From assembly GCA_031213475.1 (NCBI GenBank), contig JARUPZ010000015.1, forward strand, positions 7,468,528 to 7,532,527: a DNA stretch of 64,000 nucleotides, given 5' to 3'. Position 1 is the first letter of the stretch, and every line of letters starts with the position of its first letter. The position numbers and the translations under genes were made by a program. This stretch comes from Nereocystis luetkeana. Taxonomy: Eukaryota; Sar; Phaeophyceae; Laminariales; Laminariaceae. The notes beneath the pieces were generated by a model, which worked only from the letters and a program-made list of their open reading frames with translations, was not told where the DNA came from and made no database searches. Shown here in pieces: positions 32,620 through 43,424 of the stretch.

Positions 32620-32765
32620 GATATCTCTGTGGCGCAGGTTTGTGACCAAATAACTTGTATCTCTCTAGGATTGAAGAATCGGCACGGGCACTGATTATGC
32701 TGGATGTCGGCGGGTAGAGATAACGACATGCCAGTTGAATGCGAGGAGCACACACACGTTTTTGT
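32620..32765 (+). repeat. Repeat family N, copy 3
   Basis: Lies in opposite orientation to copy 2, only about 150 bases away, so the two could pair as a long imperfect hairpin. The reading frame aligned with copy 2 has TAA, TAG and other stops. Confidence 0.7.
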
Positions 32766-33379
32766 AACGTAAGGGCCCATCTTCACGATAACCTTTTCTT
32801 AGTGATACTCCTCCAATCTTTTTTTCGTTGTGTTTGATTCGCATCTGATTGGTCGAAAGGCAAATCACCCATCAGGCATTTTGATGTTTGATTCGGATAA
32901 AACAAAAAAAAACAATACAACAAGATTGTTTCGGGACTTTTTAAGCAGAGTAGACAATGCGATGCCAGGTGATCATATTGGTTACGACAGGCAAGACATA
33001 CGCGTACAACATTCATACACACCTCCCAATCCAAAGGCAGGAATCAAGGGAATAAAATAATGTATAACGATCTGTATTGAATATTCACAGGTACAATATT
33101 GTCAGGAAGATGGCAAGTGCAAGTATTCGAACGAAAGAAAGAACAAAGTATTGATGGTCACTCTTACAGAGGACCATAGTAAAGAGGACATCTCGTATTC
33201 ACAAAAACCAGTATATTTAACTTTCGTTTTTAACAATAATTGTTCCTATTTACTAGGGGCCCCGTGATCGACATCTGGGCAACTGTCGACACATGGTGGT
33301 GTTGTTCTCACATATACTTTGAAAAAGTAAGCTGTCCGTGGCCACGCCAAGGTGCTGTGTGTATTTTTCACATTCACTC

Positions 33380-33980
33380 GTACGACTCTGTCGACCGAGA
33401 GCTGTTATGGGAGGTACTCACACGCTTTGGCGTACCAACCAAGATGCTGAGAAATATCCGTGAGTTCCACGATGGCATGAGGGCTCGCGTGCGTACTGAT
33501 GACGGTGAGCACTCGGAATGGTTTGATGTCACGCAGGGGCTGCGGAAAGGCTGTGTACTATCACCGATACTGTTCAGCGTATTCTTCGCTGCTGCGTTAC
33601 ACGTTACACTAGTAGGCTTTAGCCAAGACGAAGCCATAGTAAGGGATTTGGTCCAACTCAATGATGCCGGAGTAGTTCGAACAGAGACGCAGGAGCCGTT
33701 GGCGTGCGTACGAAAGGCTGTATGGGGTATGTTGTACGCCAATGACGCAGGAATTGTCTCGAAGTCGGCTGAAGGGCTCGCGAAAATGATGGCAGTCATC
33801 GGGACAGTCTTCGAAGCAGCAGGCATCACGGTGTCGGAAACGAACACAGGGACAATGCCCCTACAAACACCAGACCAGAAAACCCTCGCACCACCGCTCG
33901 TCATCGAAGCAGCTGGCCTGAGGTATAAGCAGACGACCCAGTTATTATACCCAGGCGGCATTATCCGCGGAAAACGCTGA
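33380..33980 (+). pseudogene. LINE RT palm region with YANDAG in place of YADD
   Basis: The frame covers [18 protein letters not shown], then [13 protein letters not shown] and [16 protein letters not shown]. The catalytic YADD of the related copy (about 585) is here YAND, so the first of the two metal-binding aspartates is Asn. The frame then shifts after LYPGGII. It is inactive both by substitution and by truncation. Confidence 0.88.
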
Positions 33981-34046
33981 CATCTCGCTCGAAATCGACG
34001 GACGGATCTATCTCATTCGAGAATGTCTTAAACATTCGGCCCGGAG

Positions 34047-34760
34047 TTGTATGATAGGACGACCGCCCCCCTTAGCCTTAAAGTCCGGATGCTGAAGGCC
34101 GAGATTATTGAGACCCTGCTGTACGGGTGTGTGACGTGGACCCTCAGAGCCGAACACTTTGCCAAGCTTCGAACGGCTCACCACCAAGTCCTGTTGCGAG
34201 TCATTGGCTCCCAGCGCCGACTTCGTACTGACCATGCCACCCTCTCGTACGCGAAGGCCCTCAAGATGACACGTTGCTAAAGTATCGAAACGACCATTCG
34301 TAAGCGGCGGCTCTATTTTGCGGGGGGCGTGGCACGGCAAAGCAAGGAGCGATTTCCCAGTCGGGCAATGTTCGCGATGATAGCTGGTGGGGAGAACCCG
34401 AGACCAGGCGGACAGTGTAAGACTTGGCATAGATGCATAGTCGAAGACCTTAGGGAGTTCCGAGCCACCGAAGGGTCAACGGAAGTTGCGCCCTTGATGT
34501 TTGGAGGTGAGACCGCGTTGTGGTCTACTGCAGCCAAAAAGGCGGGGAAGTGGTACCAGGGGATCCTTGAAGCAGCCCAACGGTTCATGGCGAGGTGGCA
34601 CGAGGATGATGCTGAGATGAGTAGGCAGCGCCGCGCATTCGCCGTGGATGGTGTCCAAGTGAACGGGGGGGGGGGGGCAACAGGAGAAGTGGCAGAGAAC
34701 CCGACGAAGGGAATGCGGAGAGGGGGGGGAACAGGAGGAGGAGAAGGGAAACTGCGGTAG
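34047..34760 (+). pseudogene. LINE ORF2 C-terminal region
   Basis: One frame reads YDRTTAPLSLKVRMLKAEII and ALKMTRC, is stopped at 34278-34280, and continues in the same style in a second frame (GGENPRPGGQCKTWHRC, ALWSTAAKKAGKWYQG). The TWxLRAEH-type and KTWHRC blocks are usual C-terminal features of this LINE group. Ends in a Gly-rich G-run region (34660-34745). Confidence 0.8.
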
Positions 34761-35145
34761 ACGAAAGTAGGAAGGAGATGACAGACAGGGTAGCAAGGCA
34801 CCAGGCCGACTAGGAAGTAGGATATGACCCTACTACTAGTGCCACCAACTGGTGCAGCTGGTTCGAACGGGATCTTCCCTTGTCTTCTGTTTTTGTTTTG
34901 TTTTCTTGTTTCTTGCGCTGATTCTCCGTGATTTTCATTTTGTTTTTTTCTCTTCCTTTTTCTGATTGATAAGCCGTATTGAAGGACTCGTGTGGCCTGG
35001 GTAGAGGACGAACCTGCTCTGCTCGTTTCGTATTGTCTGCCGCCAAGGGGCTGGGCATAGTTGACAAACGCAGGGCGGAGACGGCAGTCTGGGTAGCAAG
35101 GTACCAGTCGGAGAACCTGGCTATACTACTCGTACCACAAACTGA
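34760..35145 (+). repeat. LINE 3' UTR (family B), copy 1
   Basis: AAGTAGGAAGGAGATG-CAGAC, AGCTGGTTCGAACG, TTTTTCTCTTCC, TGATTGATAAGCCGTA and GTACCACAAACTG match 63550-63945 in order. It follows directly on the RT C-terminal frame, so it is taken as the element's 3' untranslated end. Confidence 0.75.
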
Positions 35146-35700
35146 GTCGTTTGCCATTATCGTTACGAAAATCACGTCCGTCTGCTTCAAGCACTCCACT
35201 TTCACCATCACAGCACCCTTCCGTCTTGTGACCACTTCGTGTGTTAGCATCCATCAGTGCAAACAAAAACTCTTTCGTCGGGATATTTTCCACCAAGTAC
35301 TCTAGCTTTGTTCGACCAAGTCCTTTAGCTTGCAGCGGAGAATAGCTTTTAGATTGGCGTCCTGGAAATAAACCAGTTGGAGCATAGGAGATTAAATACC
35401 TCGCGGTTATCAGCCAGCTCAAAGCTCAAAGACACACAACGCCCGTCAATGAACTGGTTAGTGTACACATAATTACTCCATAACGATTCCTTGACAGCTT
35501 GACCTACTCCGTGCAGCTCTTGCATGGCAGCCGTTCTTTCCTGATCTGACAGAAAACGTGAGACCCTGCCGGACGGAACGTCGTGCTGCCGGACCTCCGA
35601 GTTTCCTGCAGGTCAATGGAGTCACAACCAAATTGCCGGTCCGTCGCCAGTACACGCTCGTCATACCCGTACCCGTTCTGCCCCTTTACAGCTTTTTCGA
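35146..35700 (-). pseudogene. LINE endonuclease (APE-type), N-terminal two thirds
   Basis: The minus strand reads CDSIDLQETRRSGSTTFRPA (catalytic-Glu-type QET motif), GVGQAVKESLW, FIDGRCVSLSFELADN and LFALMDANTRSGHK (DxN motif), nearly colinear from 35660 to 35146, with some stops and one frame change. It is cut at NDNGKRLS, where the plus-strand LINE begins. Together with 2080-2490 it gives an almost complete endonuclease for the family. Confidence 0.8.
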
Positions 35701-36269
35701 GAGCATACAATGGAGTGAGGGATACTTGCAACAACTATCAACCAAGAGCGCCTTATAACCTAGTCATTGAGCGATCCGTTTTGGTTGATGGGAAGTTAAC
35801 CACGTTTGACTATATCCCCTTCATCTAGGGGTTAAAGTTAGCTAGCATGCTACACAAGAGGGGGCGATGATAGGGGATTGGACACAAAGTATTCATCGCC
35901 AGATTTGCCTATTGGGAAGAAACTCGTTGTTTCTCACGTGTGTTGACTGCTTAAACATGGAAGAAGGGCAGCTTTGTTCTGTTCAGAGCACGATGGAAGA
36001 CTGAGAGGCAAATATTTCCATGCTTCGCCGGGAAACCCCTGGTTTAGGCCTCCCAGCAAGATTTCCATGCTTCGCCGGGAAACCCCTGGTTTAGGCCTCC
36101 CAGCTACAGATGGATACGATCCTAATACCTCCATCCAGGTGATTACGCGCCTTTGCTGGTCATTCAACGCAATAGCAGCTGCAGGGATATATGCATATTG
36201 TAGTACGGGTAATTCGACAACATTGTTGCGCTAATCCGTCATATTTTGGTAGGTACCGACTGCTGTTGC
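35701..36269. other. Short intergenic stretch
   Basis: No gene. Contains the perfect 47-bp tandem duplication at 36014-36104. Confidence 0.4.
36014..36104 (+). repeat. Tandem duplication, 44 of 47 bp identical
   Basis: ATTTCCATGCTTCGCCGGGA and the following bases to CTCCCAGC occur twice, starting at 36014 and 36061, without a mismatch over 44 bases. This is a very recent event. Confidence 0.95.
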
Positions 36270-37235
36270 GGCAAACATTGGAAATAGAAAGTAACCACCC
36301 CCGTGATAAACCCACTAAAAACGTAAGTACCAAAAACTGCGTGCATGCGTGTACCTACATGCGATGCACAAGCACGGCGGTCAAGTGTGCGGTATACGAA
36401 ACTATCAGGCACTGCATGCTGGCTGCTGCGTGTAACTATATCAACGCTGCCGCAATGAGCATAGTCGACGTGATCCAAACAAAATGCAGAAAGCCGGAAA
36501 ATTGATTACCCGCGCACGAAAAACGGCAAGCACATCAATAAAACATTGTGCAACCACTACGTCAGCGATTTGTATGACAACTATCTAATTCGTATTTACC
36601 TCAACACGGTCGATGAGCAAGAAGGCAGGTATCCTCTTTTCAGACAATCCAAAAAATAGGAGGTGGTCCACATGTTGCGTAAATGGCTTTCCACGTGCTG
36701 TAATGTGGAGAGCTTTCCCTACCAGGGATAGGGGTCTCAATTTCGTTGCAGAAACGTCGCTTACTGCGGATGGCTGACTTCGTTACGCGTAACGTCGTAA
36801 TGCATTATGAAACCAAACTAGTTAGCGCGGCTACGGCTCTTCGAGAGTAGCCCCCCTGTGCCCCAAATTCAACAAAGTCGATAGTTGCGTAGGTTGTACG
36901 TCAAGTACGTCTCATTTTTCTACTTTCTGCTTATCCAAAACGAACCAGCTTTTCCATATATCTAGTTGCCGCATCGTCGTCACATCTGTACCACATACCC
37001 ACGGTTTCTTCGACGCCAGCAACTTGCTCGGTTCGCAATTTGAGCAACGATATACAATCCATTCGATCCCGTTCCTACCCTCCTGAGTAGCCGTTTCCCC
37101 CCTCCACCTCCTCGAACAATATTCGCTTGGGGGATCGCTTGTTACCTATTCGAGCCACGAACCCTCGCCACCTGTATCCTCTGATATAACCTTATCATTA
37201 TTTTGACGTTCCCATTGCCAGTATTAACTAGCGTC
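36270..37235 (+). repeat. Inverted segmental repeat, arm 2
   Basis: The partner of 20660-21660 in opposite orientation, roughly 65-75% identical by eye with indels. It may be an old transposon or a duplicated intergenic block. Confidence 0.75.
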
Positions 37236-37575
37236 TGCGTACTTGAAACGTTCAGCCGGAACCCTCGTCGTATTTAGACGAGAACTGCAGCAACATTGTA
37301 TTAAATAGAAGCATGAATATTCATTTTCGCGAGTTCGAGCCCCCCTCCAGGGAGTCGTACTGCCTGTTTCACCATACAGTACAGGACACCTAATAAGACA
37401 CAGGGATCTGAGCTCAGCCTGTGTTTCCCATTTATTTATTTTTCTAACCTTTTTTCTTATTGATCCTGTTTCTTATACTCGCCGGACAGAAATCGAGCGG
37501 ATTTCATATGCTGGTTTTAAAAAGGTGTTCACTCAATGATATTAATTCCGCTTTTGACTGTACGCCCGTCACTGG

Positions 37576-38233
37576 TCACGCATGCGGACGTTCGGCGTCC
37601 GAGCTCTCCCGCGTAAGAGCTTTCCCGAGCAAACATTTCCCACGCCACCGAGAGGGGTCTTGAACCTCGGAGTCGTCTGCCCGGAGACCGATGCTCCACA
37701 CGGGGTCAAAAGGGCTGGTTTCAGCCAAACCGTTGTTGCCAGTGCTCAATAGGTACTTCTTCATGACCGGGTTCTGCGTGAATTTGGCTAAAGAACCAGC
37801 ATGGACGGCGTCTTCCCGAACGCGGTCCCAGGTAGCGCAGTCGAAATTATGCACGCCTGGACCGAGGCGTTTGTGCTCGCGAGGGTCTGGCTAGGCCATA
37901 ATCCGCTCCGCTGTGTCGTGGTCCAGACAAAGTCAAGCCTTATCAGCTACCTGGTATCATATACTGCTCCGCGCAGGGATATGGCACACCGTCAATGACA
38001 AAAACCGAGGAGGACCACAGCGAAAAATAGGAGGGGGGCTGCCAGAATAGTGCCACCCTCTCCGTTGAATACTCGAGAGTAGGGTCAAAGACCAAATATG
38101 TCGAGTCGTCGGTGGCCGCCGTTGCGGTGCGTGTGTGGGAGAGGGTGCTTCTCTGAGAACACTGAGCCCCTGGTGCACGAGGCGAGTCTGGTTCCACGTA
38201 TACTGGCTCGGTGTTACCATTGCCCGTAGGCAA
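37576..38233 (-). pseudogene. NADAR (YbiA-like) domain, broken
   Basis: The minus strand encodes the N-terminal half (VALFWQPPSYFSLWSSSVFV then IDGVPYPCAEQYM) and, after a break, the C-terminal half (HNFDCATWDRVREDAVHAGS, KKYLLSTGNNGLAETSPFDP, GLRADDSE and WRGKCLLGKAL). These are the conserved blocks of NADAR proteins, which act on ADP-ribose-linked or pyridine/riboflavin intermediates. The middle part (DTAERIMA, PDPREHKRLG) is visible in a single frame but carries TGA (37933-37935) and TAG (37891-37893), and an extra piece with ACCAGGTA sits right after CAEQYM. It lies downstream of gag-like sequence, so it probably belongs to a retroelement rather than to a host gene. Confidence 0.8.
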
Positions 38234-39112
38234 AAAATCGCCAGAAGGTTCTCGTACTGCGCCCGATGATCTCTGTCCTGGACCGAAGGGGGGAGACGGC
38301 TCTGAGCCCGTTCTGCTTGACGAGAGCTGCGATTCTTCCTAATTAGACGGGTATGCTGTCCGATTGATCTGACCGGAGGCTGTGGAGTCACCATGGCTCG
38401 ACGGGCAATACCAGGTTTTTCCTGTTCCACTGGAGCCGAAGGAGCGCGTCGCACGTGAAGTGGCGAGTGCGAAGACGAAAGAGTGCCTGCCGACCCTGTA
38501 GACGACTTCGAGAACGGTGCTCCGGTGGGGGGCAACAAAGGGTCCACCCGAGAGGGCTTCCGTCCTGTAGACCTGGTGGGGAAGGGAAACGAGGTGGCTA
38601 GTCTTATCGACTCTTCCTTGATAGCAACAAGGGTGGAGTGGCCACCATTATTGCGAGGAAATGCCGAGTCGAGCCTTTACCAAGATCTCGGGGGTTCGGT
38701 GTTTGCCTTCCCCCACCCCAAACCCACCGCCACCGCATGGACGGGAGGTGAAAGAGGGGAACACCCTCGCTGAAAAAAACGACGCGACGGCGCGACACGC
38801 GTGGTGTCGCGCGGTTCGTGGTTCGGAAGAGCGGTATTTATCGCGCCTGCTCTCGTGCCCAGGGTGAGGGGGGCGGTGGTCGAGGCGCGGGCTCCCGACG
38901 TCGGTGAAGACGTCCGGGACTCCCAGGTAAAACTTTGGAGCTGAGTCGCTGCGTCGGTCCGAAGTACGGAGCAACGCTCGGGGGGGGAGCGTCGCAGGTC
39001 GGCACTGAGCGCTGAGCGGGCCTGGGACGCCAGCATCTTGTGAAATCATTGTATTTTCTCCCGGAAATGCTGGCGGCGGGCGAGCAGGAGGAGCCGAACC
39101 GCGGTCCACCTG
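38234..39112 (-). pseudogene. Pro/Ser/Arg-rich segment between gag-like and NADAR parts
   Basis: Two overlapping minus frames (39109-38648, 38547-37957) are rich in Pro, Ser and Arg, without domains. They link the zinc-knuckle frame and the NADAR region on the same strand and with the same GC-rich composition. No reverse-transcriptase motif is found here. Confidence 0.4.
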
Positions 39113-39946
39113 TCAGTTACCGGCGCGGAAGGTCCCCGTCTGGCGTCCGTTGGGGTTACCGTCCGAATTATGCGAGGCACCGTAGCGAACTCCCGATGCG
39201 GGAGCCGGGGTGGAAGAGGCAGGGGTGGTCGAACCACCACCGTGGTAGCCGGAGTCAGACTGCTGGTGCCCTCGTTCAGAGTGTGTGTTGTAGCCGTCAC
39301 CTTGCCCGTTATGTTGGCCCTGGCCGTGATGCTGCCCACGCGAATGGCCGGAACGACGCCTGTTTTGCTTGTGGTGGTGCTTGTTCGGCCGTGAGTTATT
39401 TTCCAGGCGATGTCGGGTCATGCGTTCTTGCCAACGAAGGAACGCTGCGCCGTCGTCGCCGAGCGTTCCGAGGTCGGGGCGTAGAATACCGCTTAGGTTT
39501 TGAAAGGGGTGCCTACCCTGTCTGACGAAATGTGCGTTTTCGTGGCAGTTCAAACAGCGGCCTCTGGTTTCGCTGAGAGCGGCCGGGCGGACGGACGATG
39601 AAGGTAGACCGCACCAGAGGGGAGGGTCCTCGGTCTGGATGGACTTGCAAACAGCGCGAACTTCAGCATAGTGGTGTTCTTCTAGGGGCCAGCAGTTGGA
39701 AGCGGTGTGAAGCCACGGGTCAAGGCTGTCAGGGATGGATTTGTGGACGTTCATCACAAGCGGATTAGTGCGCGACTCCGTCTGCCTAACAGGCGACTGG
39801 GGAAGCGTCCGGCCCTGGCCGCAACCATTACTGGCGGGCCGGGGCCCCGACGGGGCGGATGACCGCACACCCGTCGAAAGAAGCAGGCAAAGCCAAATAT
39901 GTTTCGCCGTTGATGACAGGTGTCTTATTGTTCTCGAGAGTCTCAA
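39113..39946 (-). pseudogene. ORF1/gag-like frame with zinc-knuckle-like segment
   Basis: A 277-codon minus frame. The middle reads GRCLNCHENAHFVRQGRHPF then a LRPDLGTLGDDG stretch and FLRWQERM, followed by a His/Gly/Gln/Asn-rich basic tail. CLNC-x4-H resembles a retroviral-type zinc knuckle whose last cysteine has become Gly (RQGRHP). Such frames are ORF1/Gag proteins of retroelements. The N-terminus is in other frames upstream (41406-40696), so the gene is broken. Confidence 0.6.
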
Positions 39947-40695
39947 AAGCCAATCACATGGCGTCCAAAGTACTAAATGGCCTCGACACCGTCGCCAAAA
40001 CGCCCGGGTACAGCTTGATCATCAAGCTGGGGAACTGCTCGTTCACTGCCATCCGAACAACCTCTAAAACAACCTCCATCCCCGGTGCCAAACCACGCTC
40101 AGTCCCCGTCGCTGCCAACACCACCCCTTGAAAAGCACGGCTAAAATCGCAAACGGGGGTCCTGATAGGTACGCCAAACTTTGCAACTTGGTGTAGCTGT
40201 CCCCCGTGTCGGTGCGGTCGAAGTGGTTGCTCTGCCACCTCAGGAGGAGCGTGAACGCTTCCGGTCACATCGATCCGGCTGCGAGGGCGCGCGACACCTG
40301 CCCAAAACGATCATCCATCAAGGTAGTGAGGGGAGCGGTCGTGGGCTTGTGCGATGGCGCGCGCGAAGGAATTGTTGAGGGGGTACTCTCAACCGGGGAT
40401 CCAATCGGTTGAACTAAGGCCTTCGTGGCTGCCATCGTTACACATCATGAGAATATCAGATGTGGAAGCCTTTAACCGAACGGGTGAGTTGCTGCGCGGC
40501 ATCAGAGGGGTTGGTTTTCCTTGGAGGGGAAAGGTAAAACATAAATGCGAGAGATGTCCGTCAGTCCCAGGTGTGTGTATGTCCGTTGGATGTCTGCAGT
40601 GTGCTTTTTCGCGGTGGCGGCGGCAGAGTCGATCGCCGTCGTGCGAGCATGGGCACGGCTAGACGACACGGGCGTGGCGCGGTCATCGTTCATGG

Positions 40696-41406
40696 TCAAG
40701 CGGCGAAGAAGCTCGGCGGAGGAAGCACCTTCTGCCAGCGAGGGAACCACTTGCCTCTTGGAGCCGGTGGTGACCTCAGGAACTGGGCTTTCGTCGCTGC
40801 CATCGGTGAAGGATCTCGAAGAGTTGGCCTGAGACGCGTCTTCCCTCGGGCGGTAGCTCCAATTTCGCCCTTCGCTCGAGCTGTCCTTCCCCAGGCCCCG
40901 GTTTCGCCGCCATCCAGGCCCGTTTCGCAGAAATGTGGTCCGGCCTTGATCTTAACCCTGTTCGCGTCATCGCGGCGGTAGGGGCGGTCGCGGGCCTCAG
41001 AGCTATCGGGGACTCCCGGATGTTGGTGCCCCGGGGGTCGGTGAGCCCGGTCGTCCGAGATGAAGTTGGAGGGGGCATGGGCCTGACCCGAGCCCTGTCC
41101 AACGTCCGCGATCCGGTGTGCCTGGGCGCTGGGGTCGACCTGGCGCTTGCAATGGCGCCCATACTCGGTTGGGGTCGGCCAGACAACGGTGGAGGGGCAC
41201 AAGTCGTGCTCCTGCCGCAGGCTTATCACCAGAGCCATTGTGTGCTCCCTGCATTGCTGAACCTTCCAAGAGTCACCCTCCATGACGAGCCAAGCGTCGT
41301 AGACGGAGAGGTCATCTGCGAGAATGTCGAATCGGAGCCGGCGAGCGACAGAGACAACCCTCGCTGCCGCCTCAAGGGGGAAACACAAATTTGGTTCGGC
41401 GGCCAT
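40696..41406 (-). pseudogene. ORF1-like frame, N-terminal part
   Basis: A 236-codon minus frame: RLRFDILADDLSVYDAWLVM, HTMALVISLRQEHDLCP, then a basic Pro-rich stretch. Similar GC-rich codon use and the same strand as 39113-39946, so probably one original ORF broken by frameshifts. No host family recognised. Confidence 0.45.
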
Positions 41407-41421
41407 GCAGGCGACACTCCC

Positions 41422-42146
41422 TTAGAAGAAATCCAGATCCCCGGTACGCTCGATCCGGGCGTCGACCGCGATCGCGCTAGGAGGGAGCGTGTCGGAGGAG
41501 CCAAGCCCGGGGGCTGGAGTGGCCGTCATCGCGGTCTCGGTGAGGGGAAGGCGCTCCCCTGAGGTCCTTGCATCCGCAACACGACGGGGCGTCGTGGCGC
41601 TGTCCACCCGGGCAGCCCGCTGAGCTTCCCTGGCACGGGAAATGGAGTCCTGGGCGTGGGAGGCGGAGTGCGCGGCATCCTCCAAGGCCACGGCGGCAGC
41701 CTTTGAAGCGCCGTTGGCGGTCTCTGAGGCTGTTGTAGCGTCGGTGGCGGTGCGAACAACCGCTGATGCCTTTTCTCGGCCAACCTGAGCGCCTACGCCC
41801 GGCGGCGGGCGGTGGCCGCCGAGGCCGCCCCGAGAGTCTCGGCGGCAGTCACGGCCTGTTCGGTTGCGACGACATCCGGGTGATCGTCGGTGCCAGCAAG
41901 AGGACGCTCAGATGCGGCAGCGTCGGCCCGAGCTGGCGTGGAGCGTTAGAACGTGGTTCTCGCGCCGAGGCCCGGACGGTCTGACCAGCGCTGGATGATG
42001 GCAGCCTGGACCTCGACCGAGAGGGCGGTCCAGACTTTCGGTAGTTGGGGGGGCGGGGCTTGATCTCCGTCCAGCTCCGTCTCCCGTGCTGTGCCTGTCA
42101 TCGCCGTCCGCTCCTCGCCCTCGGAATCTCTGGCCTCGTAGTCCAC
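41422..42146 (-). pseudogene. ORF1-like Ala-rich helical segments
   Basis: One frame (42146-41946) starts MDYEARDSEGEERTAMTGTA and is acidic. Another (41783-41422) is Ala/Ser-rich with SISRAREAQRAARVD, likely coiled coil. Frames alternate, which suggests several indels in one ancestral ORF on the minus strand. Confidence 0.4.
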
Positions 42147-42679
42147 AGCGTCATCCAGATCCGTCGGGCCCGGGAGCTGGGGTGCCCTCTCTCCCGGCGA
42201 GGGAGAGGAGCCGTATGTCTTCAGGCCGCTGGCAGACTAGGCGGGGCTGGGTGACTCCTCATTTTGCTTTGCTGTCCGTGGCATGCTCAGTTGGGGACGT
42301 GCGCAAAACATCGGGGCGGGGGAGGACACCGGGGAAAGGGGGGACACCAGGGCCAGGGGGGCGGCATTCGGCGGTACTCAGGGTCGTGTAACGAAGAAGC
42401 AGCGGTAGCAGTAGTCGCGGCTTGGGCTTCAGCAACTTGTCTAGAGGTGATCAAGGCATGGCGCACCATTCGGCGAACACTACGAGCGCTCGGGGAGCCC
42501 GCATCAACCCCAGGAGGCGGCGCGATAGATACGCGGCCGTCACGGTTTGTACGTGTACTAGCATCAAGTGTGTTTGGTGCAGGTACGCCGCCGGTACTGG
42601 GGGGGCTATATACAGCATCGTCCCTTCCAACAGCCCTATTTAAATTAACATCAGAACGACATGTTCCAGCATAATCGTT

Positions 42680-43320
42680 GCAAGTCGCTAAAGCAGCGGG
42701 CAAGGCAGGCGCAATACCGAAATCCAGGATGCCGTCTTGTGGGCGGGGCGTGGGAAATATTTCACGAGCGGCCATATCACTGAAAATGTGCAGCCGAACT
42801 GGAATGTTCAGCAGGATCGACGCGGGCGGTCACAGCAGCGGGAAAAGAGGGCGCAATGCCGAAATCAAGTGTGCCGGCTTAAAGGCGAGGCGTGGTAGAA
42901 TCTTCACAAGCGAGTGTATCGCTGTTTCTAACAGCAGTAGTAAAACCCGAAGCAGTACTGGAGCTGCCAGGATATCTGTTTGTTGCTACAGCAGCGAGGG
43001 AAGTAGGCTCAATACTGAAACCCTGTGTGCCGTCTTGTGGGCGAGGCGAGGGAAAAATCTTACGAGCGGCCGCATCGCCCCCTCTAAAGAAGTATTAAAA
43101 CGCGCAGCAGTACGGAATTTCCACGCGGAATCTTCGTTGGCAGCTACTGCAGCGAGGTTAAAAGGTTTAGGATTCAATACTGAAATCCAGTGTGTCATCG
43201 TGTGACTCAGGCACGGAAAAATCGCATCGTGTGCTCACGTTGCGGGAAAAAAACACGAGTGGCAGTATCGCTCGCAGCTATCCTACGCGTACGAGCGAGG
43301 TCGGGCAGCAGTGGAATATG
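42680..43320 (-). repeat. Tandem repeat, 142-159-bp period, coding-type on minus strand
   Basis: The word GC-ACAGCAGCG or a variant begins units at 42687, 42829, 42984 and 43143. Each unit continues with GGCGCAAT-CCGAAAT, TGCCGTCTTGTGGGCG and a TCACGAGCGGCC-type end. On the minus strand units read AAREIFPTPRPQDGILDFGI and AARKIFPSPRPQDGTQGFSI, a repeated segment of about 50 residues, now with stops. Confidence 0.75.
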
Positions 43321-43424
43321 AGGCGGAAAAACCGTCTCGGTCACTCTCTCATCTTGCCCAGAAGCAGGTAGACCCGACGGCGAAGAGCGCAGCTGGGTGG
43401 CGTGGAAAGCGCTACGTCCAGGTT

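Larger units (their letters stand above)
31981..33379. other. Intergenic, GTT-rich then family N
   Basis: 32135-32240 is rich in GTT/TTG triplets. Apart from the N repeats nothing recognisable is present. Confidence 0.4.
33380..35145 (+). mobile_element. 5'-truncated LINE copy (RT to 3' end)
   Basis: Homology to the minus-strand LINE begins abruptly inside the RT at the [13 protein letters not shown] block (about 33380) and continues through the RT C-terminal part to 34760, then a 3' UTR to 35145. The 3' end (..CTCGTACCACAAACTG) is the same point at which the second truncated copy ends (63945). Such 5' truncation is typical of LINE insertion. Immediately beyond 35145 lies a minus-strand endonuclease of the same family, so this copy has inserted into an older one. 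Confidence 0.85.

Noticed and set aside
34858-34880. GGTTCGAAC motif resembling a tRNA B box (also near 63649)
   Set aside because: Part of the LINE 3' UTR repeat in both places; no A box or cloverleaf around it.
37645-37705. tRNA-like T-arm (GGTTCAAGACC on the minus strand) with paired flanks
   Set aside because: It lies inside the NADAR coding sequence (GLRADDSEVQDPSRW), there is no acceptor stem or anticodon arm, and the bases are explained by the protein.
41526-42775. Many long overlapping frames on both strands
   Set aside because: High GC content lowers stop frequency; only the minus-strand frames with protein repeats or gag-like features were kept.
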